Below, piece after piece: positions 55,420 to 64,000 of a DNA stretch of 64,000 bases. This DNA comes from Neostapfia colusana. Its lineage: Eukaryota > Streptophyta > Magnoliopsida > Poales > Poaceae. A program made the translations under genes and the position numbers. The notes below the pieces were generated by a model. It was not told where the DNA came from and did not search any database. It saw only the letters and a program-made list of their open reading frames with translations. Each line of letters begins with the position of its first letter. Positions within the stretch are counted from its first letter, which is position 1. Location: contig JASWHV010000005.1 in assembly GCA_030760725.1 (NCBI GenBank), positions 96,602,622 through 96,666,621 on the forward strand, in the 5' to 3' direction.

Positions 55420-56744
55420 TCTCTTTTGCACCGCAAAGCTTACGGGATTACAGGAAACTATAATGAACTTGCTAACTACTGCATTCACCAAGAATAAAGA
55501 TGATGAGAAAATTATGATGTTTAATGAGCATGGAACAGGGGAGATCTAGGCAAGCTTGGCTTGTGGTTATGTTGAATAAGATGGTGGTTTGCTTGCCTTA
55601 GATCTGAGGACCGGTTCATGCGAGAATATGCTAGGAAAATAGTGCCACCACAAGGCGAAATATGGGTGCGGCTTAGCTGACTAATTAGGTGTGTTGCTAG
55701 TGTTATGGACCATTGGATGTAGCGGGGAATGGTAGTAGAGGAGTATTGCCCTGAGAACTGCATGATACATGAGGGGGCCCGTGGGTGGGAGAATGGAGAT
55801 TCAAGCCTGCCGGTGAAACATCAGTGGGTCCGCACATTCTAGTAGCCACTTTGTAAAGGATATTTTGTGATCTCTTGGTCATACACCGATGGTTGTGTAG
55901 TGGCAGAATTGAGGTTTTCTCTAGTCGCCGACGGGTGATGAAATCACAAACATGTGGGTAAAGTGGTGTCACCTCTGCAGAGTGTAAAACTATCATGATA
56001 GCCGTGCTTCCGGCTACAAGCACCTAGACATCTTCCATGATTAGAGGCAAAACATGGGATGGTTATTCGAGTATGGTTATGCTAATGTCATTTGGGATTG
56101 GATTGGGACTGGTTTTGGTTATGATTATGATATTGGATTCGGTTATGTGAATATGTGTTGATCAAGAGAAATTGTGAATATGAGATAGCTTGAGAATGAG
56201 CATTGGCTTGTTGAACTTGATAGATGATGAAGTATGATGGTATTGAACATGAGGGATGATGAATTACATGGTTATGATGGGATTTAACTCACCTAGACAT
56301 TTTAGGCTGTTTTTCTTGAGATTGTAAAATAAAACTTGCTTGGTGCAATGAACCCTTTGTTCCCAACCTTGTTTTAAGCTATGTACTTGCTGAGTACGAC
56401 ATGTACTCACCCTTGCATTCCCCATAAATATATCAGCTACAGGAGAAGGATACTTAAAGGAGCAGATGGAGCACTAGGCATGCACACTACCGTCAACTGC
56501 CTGTGGAGTCGGAGATTGGAGCCCTGCTACCTTAGCATACTTCCACTTCTGTTTAGAGTCTTTTGCTGCAACAAAAATTAGATACACATGATTGAGATAT
56601 TGAATCATTATAATAAAGTACTCAAGCACTATTTGTAATGTGGTTATCTTCTGAATTCAGTTTGTGATGGATCTGTGTATGTGTGATGAACATCCTGTGC
56701 ACACATACGCATCACTTGGTTTATTTTCGGAACCGGGTGCCACA
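55420..56744 (+). repeat. TEK-2 5' LTR, truncated
   Basis: Ends GGAACCGGGTGCCACA at 56744 just before the PBS. It shares blocks with the TEK-1 LTR: AGGACCGGTTCATG (55607; 10141 in the solo LTR), and CTTGCTGAG at 56386-56394. The left edge at 55420 is the CRM-C junction. Confidence 0.8.
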
Positions 56745-56747
56745 GAT

Positions 56748-56760
56748 TGGTATCAGAGCC
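56748..56760 (+). other. Primer binding site of TEK-2
   Basis: TGGTATCAGAGCC, 3 bp after the LTR end. Confidence 0.9.
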
Positions 56761-57016
56761 ACACTGATCGTAGGACGCAAGCCTAGATAGAATGGACACT
56801 CTGAAACACATAGGAACTCTCCTCTAAAATGTTATTTTCAAAAACTGTTTGCTGCTGCTTTTTACTTGTCAACTCAGCCACCACAAAGTGCTATTTTCAG
56901 CCCCCTTTTCTTCTTTTCTTTTGAACAGCCATACCTTCCATTTTCTTGCTTAATAGCTGCTGAAAATTTTGGATTTATTTACCCTCTTCTCTAAGGTTCT
57001 CATGTCTTCTTTATAG

Positions 57017-58000
57017 ATGCTGATTACTAGAAGCGCAACACGCATGAGAACTCGCCCATCGCCACTTGGAAGCGCACTTAACCCCATCGAGGTTTCCGAT
57101 GGACTGTATTGGGAGGAAGTGAAGATGGAACTTCATGATGAGGATGACGTCAATGCCCCTATGCTTGAGAAAGATTTTCCGGAAGAGGTGGAACCATTCG
57201 AGGATGACATGGAAGACGATTCACAAGAAGAACAGAACTGGTACGCATCTCAGGAGGAATGCCGTGCAGGCTTACATCCAGCAGAGCCCTATGAAGCTGC
57301 ACCGGAAGAAGATGAACACGGAGAGGAGCCACCATCTGCTGAGACCAAGAATGAAGATGATGAACGGGTCATCCATTATGCTTAGGAATTCCGGTCCAAC
57401 CGGATGGAGGGAGGACACATAATCAGGGAGCTGAGAGATTTCTTTGATTGCTGCAGTTTATACCCGGAGTACCTCCTCAAGAATGTCCCTCGTCTCAGAC
57501 ATGAAGAGTGGAAGGCTGAAGTGACCGTTATCTCTAACGGCAGGGTTGTCACATGGCAATTCACACCCACATGGAGAGCCACAAGGTTAGAAGTTGTTGA
57601 TGCTGCTGCATGGGCCGGATGCACTCACCGGACTGTGCTACGCTTTCCGTGGGCAGCTTGAGAACACTACCTTTGAGGATTGCTCCCATATCGGAAGAGT
57701 GGTACAAGGGAAATCATTGGACCCCATGGAGGAGCTCTTTCCAACCCACAAGCTGCTAACAAGTCTCAAAGAATGCTCATGGAGTTGGGAAACCGCTACG
57801 CAAGCGCACAAGAAGAGATCCTCTACCTCCGCAGGAAGCTGTACTTGCTGGAAAAAGAAGAGGAGACTCGTGCCAACGCGGGAATAAATAGAGCACCTAC
57901 GTCACCTACACCTAAATGGACTATTGACTCACCATGGCATGCGCCCATGTATGGACCGCCCCCGCCACAGGGCCAGAACAGCACTGGTTCTCACGATTAA
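57017..58000 (+). pseudogene. Pre-gag ORF remnant of TEK-2
   Basis: One reading frame throughout, broken by TAG 57383-57385, TGA 57659-57661 and TGA 57674-57676. Parts: a basic start (MLITRSATRMRTRPSP), a very acidic stretch (DDMEDDSQEEQ), a middle with HEEWKAEVTVIS and TWRATRLEV, then YRKSGTREIIGPH, a coiled coil (YASAQEEILYLRRKLYLLEKE) and PKWTIDSPWHAP. The order EEW - RAT - SGT - coiled coil - DSP matches the 259-codon ORF of TEK-1. Same place: between PBS and pol. Confidence 0.65.
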
Positions 58001-58245
58001 GTTTAGGTTTTCCCTATTGAATAAAGTTGTAATAAGAATGCTTAGATCATAGTAGTTTAAATAAGAGTGATGTGCTGAAATTTTGTGATGATTGCTTATG
58101 TTTCTGTGCTTGGGTGTGAGTTGTGGGACGCTTCGGCGAATGTCCACATCCACACATAGTAGAGAGATGTGGGATGCTTCAGCACTTGTTCACATCCTCA
58201 TATAGGCATATATTAATAAAGGAGTTGCTTAGTTCATACACCTAG

Positions 58246-59706
58246 ATGCATATAGTTGGAAAATCACTTCTTTCAATTCTGAATTCTATTCCGAGAGTAA
58301 GCATTAAAATAAGGGGAGTAGATTTTCTTGCTAACCTCATTGTCTTGGATTCACAAGGGATTGACATAATACTTGGAACGGACTGGTTAAGCAAGTATAA
58401 CAGAGTGATTCAATGTGCTAAGAGGATTGTGCAGTTGACGTGAGCATGGTACCTTATCGAGTTTGAGGCAGCCAAACCTACAACCGAGAAGGCAGTGTTG
58501 AACCACGTGGAAGGTGTGACATTGGACAGTATTGCGGTGGTTCAAGAATATTCAGATGTGTTTCTGGAGGAATTTCTAGATATGCCACCTGACCGGGACA
58601 TCGAGTTTTCCATTGATTTAGTACCCGGAACATCACCTATAGCTAAGAGGCCATATAGGATGCCTGCCAATGAATTAGTGGAGCTCATGAAACAAATTCG
58701 GGAGCAGCCAGATAAGGGTTTTATACGCCCAAGCACATCACCTTGGGGAGCCCCCGTGCTCTTTGTAGATAATAATAATGGAACCCAAAGGATGTGTGTG
58801 GACTATAGGTTCCTCAACGAAGTGACGATCAAGAATATGTACCCACTGCCCAACATAGAGAATTTATTCGATCAAATGAAAGGTGCCCGGATTTTCTCTA
58901 AGATTGATCTTAGGTCGGGATACTTCTAGCTGAAAATTAAACCCTCTGGCATACCCAAGACGGCTTTTCGAACACGGTATGGTTTATACGAATATATCGT
59001 TATGTCATTCGGGTTGACAAATGTGCCTGTATACTTTATGTACCTCATTGATATGGTCTCCATGGAGTACTTGGACAAGTTTGTCATGGTTTACATTAAT
59101 GATTTCATGGTGTATTCAACAAGCGAGAAATAACATGAGGAACACTTGAGATTGACATTGCAGAAACTACAACAGAATCAATTGTATGCCAAGTTCAGCG
59201 AGTGTCAATTTTGGCTAAGGGAGATATCATTCTTAGGCCACATCATCTCCGAAGGAGTCGTATCGGTTTATACTAGAAAAGTGGGGGACGTTTTGAAGTG
59301 GAACCTACCGCGATAAGTGAGGGACATTCAGAGTTTCCTTGGGATGGCTGGATATTACCGCCAATTCATCGAGGATTTCTCCAAAATATCGAAGTCTATG
59401 ACTGAATTGCTAATGAAAGGGAAAGCATTTCAGTGGACACAAGCATGTCAAGACAGCTTTGAGGAGTTAAAGAAGAGATTGACAACAGCACCGGTACTAG
59501 TATTGCCAGAATTGAGCAAGAGCTTCTATATATACCGTGATGCCTCAAGACAAGGACTTGGATGTGTCCTTATGCAAGAAGGCCAAGTGGTAGCCTATGC
59601 ATCGAGGCAACTAAAGAAACATGAGCTGAATTACCCTATGCATGATCTTGAACTCGCAGCAGTGGTACATGCCTTGAAGATTTGGAGGCATTACATACTT
59701 AGTCAC
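58246..59706 (+). pseudogene. pol: TEK-2 protease end, RT and RNase H; broken
   Basis: A single frame with four stops: TGA 58441, TAG 58927, TAA near 59131 and TAA near 59314. It starts inside protease (LANLIVLDSQGIDIILGTDW); the DSGA motif and all of gag are missing. RT has SPWGAPVLFV and FSKIDLRSGYF, but the catalytic site reads YINDFMVYS, losing one Asp. RNase H starts YRDASRQGLG and is cut at IWRHYIL by TEK-4. The interval 58001-58245 holds no recognisable coding sequence. Confidence 0.85.
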
Positions 59707-62700
59707 TGTCGCGAGGCCCCCTTTCCGTCTGGGATCCCACTCCAGGAATCGCACTGGGTGGTGCCGTCCGATGCGGCACCCAATAGCATGCACGAAAATA
59801 CGGTAAAACATAGGAAACGACTTTATTTGTCAGCATAACTCTTTTATAACATAATGTACACACGCAGCAGAAATTAAAACTGGACTTTTACTCACTCTCG
59901 GCCCTAACTATGCTGAAGAGAAGCCGTCCAGCTCGTGGACGCTTCCTACTACCTTGAAAATAAGTAAGGCAGCGGCTAGGTTTCCGGTGACTTATACAAA
60001 CTGTGAGGTCTGATGTCTCACCGAACAACATTCTTCACAGCAGGCATCCTGCTACCTACGAAAACAACTACGAAGCAACCGTGAGAACTGAGGCTCAGCA
60101 AGTATTAACTGTCAATCCTAAACATGTTACTCTACATGCAAGAGTTGTAAGAAGATAGGAATATGAACTTTGCAAAATGAAGCTTGGCTAAACTTGATTT
60201 TTATATTCAGATTCTTATAGCATTCATTTTAGTGGTCCTCATGCCTCACAACACCGGAAGTCCACAATCAAACAAGAAACGCTTATCCTGATGTTGCTAG
60301 CCTAAGGTGGAATAGAAATTTAGTTGGCACTATATCTATTTCAGTCAAGGTTCCAATACAATGATTAAGCCATGACAACATCTTAAGAGACTTAGTTCGT
60401 CTTCTTACTATGTCACAGAGCAATGGGCAAGTATGCTCAATCCTTAACCACGAGCGATGGTGATTCACTAGCAACCTGGAATACACGACACATACACCTG
60501 CCTCAAAAGACTCACACAAGAGCTATTTTTGTTACGTTGTATGCAGCAACCTTTCACCCGACACCCCGATATAGAAAAATGCTTCGCCCCGAGCAGGATG
60601 GTCCTCTACGCAGACACGTCGAATTTGCCTGCTAATGGATTTACACGTCCCGCCTTCTCAACTCAATTCTCAGACAAAGGATGAGTTTCTACATCACGGT
60701 CCATCAAAATACATTGGTTTCATGGGTCCCATAACCCCGGTACAGCTCAAACTTGTCCAGCAGGGCCGCATACGGCGTGGTCCTTAACTGACAAGGACAG
60801 GGCTAATACCCAACCTCCACATTGGCCTTACCACAACCGGCCCAGGCCCAATGTGGTCCCAAGCATTGTCACACCCATCGACTCGATACAACCTTGAGCG
60901 TTCCATCCTACAGGAACTCCCCGTCCCCATCTCACTTTTCATGAGGTGCTCTTGTCAACAACTCCCTCTCGCGAGCAGACTCCGCTACTCGACCTTTCTT
61001 GCGAGTAGCTTTTTACTACTTGACTTCTACCGGGCTAACTACAACATTAGCCTAGCATCTACGATGAGGAAAATCCTACACTAAACCTTCTATCCAGGGT
61101 TATAATAGTCATGCAAGTGGGTTTCAAGCATCCTGGACATAATGCACAATATCAAGTCTAACAACCATGAGGTGAAGGTAAAGAAAATTTAAAACGGTAA
61201 TTATATGCAAACCGGAGCTTGCCTTCCTCGACGGTTTTGTTAGTGAAAATAGGAAGTCAGTCTTCCTCCGGAGAATCCGCCAAGTCCGTCACGAGAGGGA
61301 GATCCTTGCCTCTGAGTTGATCTTGTCGTCGAGTAGTGACGTTATGTGAGCAATTGAGATGCAATGCACATATATTCAAAAACAAATTAGAAAATGCTTT
61401 AATTCTGTTATATAAGTTAACTAAGATTAAGATGAGAAACAACAGCAAAGTTTCTGTTGTTGGGATCTAGGCAATAGAGAAGAAAATGCTAGATGAAAAG
61501 AAAGTAATCTTAATCACCATGTGAGCAAGATTTTTTATGAACACCTAGCCTTAAAGAATGGTAGCTTAAGTTCCTGGGGTCCAAAGAAGCTAAATTTTTA
61601 ACCACAGCTTCAAGGGAGGGTATGTAGTCAGTGTGCGAAATTTGAGCTCAAGAAATAGCTCAATGTGGTCACAACAATTCCTTATGTGGTTTAACTATTC
61701 TGTCTTTAACTCCTATTTCTTGAGCTTTCCTATGCTGAAAAGTGTACTTTTTGTGAAGTACACAATGTCCTGTGTCCATTGGAATTGGTTTTACCATTTT
61801 TGGAGTTTCGTACATGGAGATATGGATTTTTCAAGTTTGGGTAAAAGGCTGATAAAGTTTCTGTTCATTTTACCTAATTTTCAGAGACATACAAGATTGA
61901 ATCATCATTTGGCCTAGCAAATAAGGTCCAATGCCTCTGAAATTTTTACTGGAGTCAAAGTATATTTGGAGGGAGGTCCTGCCCAATATTGGGAATTTTA
62001 CAAATAACAGAACTCTTGGAATTAATTCTATATGATTACTTAATGAATTAACGAGCCAAATCCAGGAACTTTCATAAATATTGGGGTGCACCATGGATAG
62101 CACTCACTGAGAGGAATCTAACGAAATTTATTTGAGAATTTTTTGGACTTCTCTACACAAAGTTATAGCCATTTGAAGTTTGATGGAAATCTGAACAGAA
62201 TTGGAATTCTTTAAATGGCTGAGAGTGGGCCCCACGCAGGGTCTTCTTCTTCCTCCAGCCAAGGGCCTGAGCTACAAGAGAGTTGGCCAGAGTTTTTGCT
62301 ACCAGCGCGCCAGGGCTTGGCTAAGGGAGGAAGGGACACAGAAATGATTAGCAAGACATGGGGAACTCAGAGAGGTGCCTGCCCCTTCATGGGGATGCCT
62401 GGAAATAGGGCAGCGGCGGCGACCTAGGGTTGCAGCACCTCCGGCAAGGTTTCTCGGAAAAAATATGGCACGGCAGACTCCCAATGTTTGCGTGGAGCAT
62501 CACTGGACTATGAGGAAGAGCGTCATGTTGTTGTTTTTGATGGAAACACGGCCTAACATAGGGCGCGCCGTGCACCGGCGCACTTCTGCACATGGCAGTG
62601 GGAAAAAACTCGATATCTAGGGCCACAGTCCATGATTCGCTCTGAAAATTGACAGATGGTTGCGCCTAGAGGTCCACAGCTCATAGCTAAAACAGATTTA

Positions 62701-63168
62701 CAACATTAGTAGTGAGCTGAGAGAATTTTGAAGATTCGTACACGAGGTCAGTTCTGACCGAGTAGGGAAATTCTAGGAAATTCTTGCTTGATGCTGCACC
62801 AATCGAGCTGAGCTTTGGAGAGGAGTATTAGGGGATTCAGGCACACCTCAGGGTCTGTTTGTTTGAGCTTGAGCCGCCCCGGACAGAGCTGTCCATGTGA
62901 GAGCAGGGGTGGCGCGGGAGCCAGTTTGTGTTTGAGGGAAAGGAACAGAGGAAACACGAGCTGAGAAGGAAGAGGACATCGGCTCACATGCTGCTCAGTG
63001 ATAAGGCTGAGCAAAATATCATGAATTTTTATGAGAGGGAGCCCAGGCAGGCAGCTCGCCGGCAGCTGCTGTTGTGCGCTGAAGAATTCCCGGGAGTCGG
63101 TTCTGCACTGTGCCTTACATGTGAGGTCCACAGCCCCTCAATTCCCTCCTCTCTGTGCTTTGAGATTC
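59707..63168 (-). repeat. TEK-4: Tekay-like LTR, cut at right
   Basis: Begins at 59707 inside the TEK-2 RNase H; in element sense this end reads GGGGGCCTCGCGACA. The layout follows the TEK-3 LTR: CTCAGCAAG (60094-60102), CTACATCACGGT (60691; 23162 in TEK-3), Tekay-like AT-rich and then GC-rich zones. The right LTR end is not seen, because the Tat-like LTR starts at 63169. Open frames here (for example 62215-63131) are not protein-like. No gene is seen. Confidence 0.65.
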
Positions 63169-63219
63169 TCTCGGTACCCTCAATATGGGGTACCCCCGCG
63201 CACAGGGGAAATCGCCTAA

Positions 63220-63445
63220 GGACTTTGCCCCTTCCGCAGGGGCAAGCTCCGAAAGCCCCACGTGTCCTGCGGGACCGGACCTCCCTCTCCTCAGAGGAGA
63301 GCTCCGGGCCCGCCACGTGTCCAGCAGAGCCGGACCTCCCCCCTCTGTGGGGAGAGCTCCGAAGGCTCCACGTGTCCAGCGGGGCAGGACCTCCCTCTCC
63401 TCAGAGAAGAGCTCCGGGCCCGCCACGTGGCCAGCAGAACAGCGC
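63220..63445 (+). repeat. Four-unit 55-bp tandem repeat with G-box motifs
   Basis: The AGCTCC anchor is at 63245, 63300, 63355 and 63410, a period of exactly 55 bp. The units carry CCACGTGTCC three times and CCACGTGGCC once, all with an intact ACGTG core. Confidence 0.8.
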
Positions 63446-63838
63446 TACCTGCCCCCGCGCGGTAGGCAGAAAGACTAAAGACACATCATACCTTGTCCGT
63501 ACAAGGTATTCAATACCCGCGACTTCCCAAGGCGCGGAGACGCAGAGCACGCTGCTGTCAGGTGCCGTTGTGCCCAGTCGCATCGCAGTGAAGACTGGCA
63601 CGCCGCGTCAGAGGCTCTACACCAATAAACACAGCAACAAGACATCCCCTGCCACCCCTGCCGTCATCAACCACAATGCCTAGCTTGCGGCGTGGGCAGG
63701 GCGGCAAGACGAAGGCTCAGAAGCCCTCGCCAGCGACAACTACCGGCGTAACTGCAGGATACAGTAGATGGCAGGCAATCTCCCCGGGCCCACCTGTCGG
63801 GTCCCGGGCCCACCTTGTAAGCTGCCCGAGCCTTGGAC

Positions 63839-63846
63839 TATAAAAG
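63839..63846 (+). promoter_or_regulatory. TATA box of the right Tat-like LTR
   Basis: TATAAAAG flanked by CCCGAGCC and GGTTCGGG, the same inverted repeat as in the left LTR with one mismatch. Confidence 0.6.
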
Positions 63847-64000
63847 GTTCGGGTCGGCAATGTTGCAAGGGGTTTGGCATTTTGGCTCAACACCCTGACT
63901 CTAGCACTTAGCTCATCCTCAAGCTCAGGACTCTGGTTCTGAGCACCAGGCAATACAACAAGCACCTTTGCTCGCCGTGGACGTAGGGTTTTACGCTTCG

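Larger units (their letters stand above)
55420..59706 (+). mobile_element. TEK-2: degenerate Tekay-type element
   Basis: Truncated 5' LTR (55420-56744), PBS 56748, pre-gag ORF remnant 57017-58000, spacer, then protease C-terminus to RNase H (58246-59706). Gag and the protease active site are deleted. It is cut at 59706 by TEK-4. A minus-oriented LTR piece of the same family flanks CRM-B. Confidence 0.85.
63169..64000 (+). repeat. Second Tat-like LTR, partial
   Basis: Same family and orientation as 1403-2500, starting TCTCGGTACCC (first bases mutated from TGTTGG/TGTCGG). It runs off the window. It has four 55-bp units instead of six and TATAAAAG at 63839-63846. Whether it is a 5' LTR or a solo LTR cannot be decided. 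Confidence 0.75.

Noticed and set aside
62928..63683. 251-codon plus-strand frame
   Set aside because: It crosses the junction between TEK-4 and the Tat-like LTR and then follows the 55-bp tandem repeat, whose period is not a multiple of three. A composition artefact.
1..64000. Host protein-coding gene
   Set aside because: Every frame with protein character could be assigned to a transposable element; no other exon-like conserved coding was found by eye.

Overview
This window is a stack of transposable elements from a plant nuclear genome. The element families point to a grass: CRM-type chromoviruses whose LTRs start TGATG, Tekay/Del-type chromoviruses with 3.4-4 kb LTRs, a SIRE/Maximus-type Copia element, a CACTA transposon with TAGACGACGG subterminal repeats, and an RTE LINE with a GTT-repeat tail. 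Which grass cannot be read from the sequence. I see no host protein gene, rRNA or tRNA gene. Element names below (CRM-A, TEK-1 and so on) are local labels.

Layout. 1-2500: 3' part and LTR of a Gypsy element, probably Tat lineage, with an antisense spliced ORF; the same LTR family reappears at 63169-64000. 2501-4727: fragment of a Tekay-like LTR (TEK-5). 4728-27901: CRM-A (+), broken by a Tekay solo LTR (7749-11186, target duplication CCTAT) and, inside its 3' LTR, by a SIRE-type Copia element (12223-27657, minus, target duplication GAGAC). The Copia element's right LTR holds a truncated Tekay element (TEK-3, 22494-27231). 27902-28002: relic of a Tekay reverse transcriptase. 28003-30081: end of CACTA-1 with the last exons of a transposase-associated gene. 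30082-51440: a TEK-2 LTR fragment split by CRM-B (30387-51147, +). CRM-B is itself split by the full-length young TEK-1 (34059-46769, minus, target duplication CGTGG). 51441-53509: 5'-truncated RTE LINE. 53510-53605: CACTA-2 end. 53606-55419: CRM-C fragment, inverted relative to CRM-B. 55420-59706: degenerate TEK-2 (+). 59707-63168: TEK-4 LTR (minus).

Nesting reaches five layers (RT relic > CACTA-1 > TEK-2 LTR > CRM-B > TEK-1). Only TEK-1 looks potentially mobile. It has a 1489-codon gag-pol frame with all catalytic motifs and a chromodomain, PBS and PPT, and two LTRs in which I found only a 2-bp microsatellite difference. The other coding regions carry stops, frameshifts, deletions or lost catalytic residues.

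The best candidates for something undescribed are: (1) an additional 259-codon ORF between the PBS and gag of TEK-1, with a recognisable decayed homologue at the same place in TEK-2; (2) an antisense ORF with a 76-bp in-frame intron in the Tat-like element; (3) 55-bp tandem repeats carrying G-box motifs in that element's LTR, six units in one copy and four in the other; (4) a Tekay LTR piece carried in the 5' leader of two CRM copies; (5) clustered CGGACTAGTCCG palindromes in the SIRE-type element.
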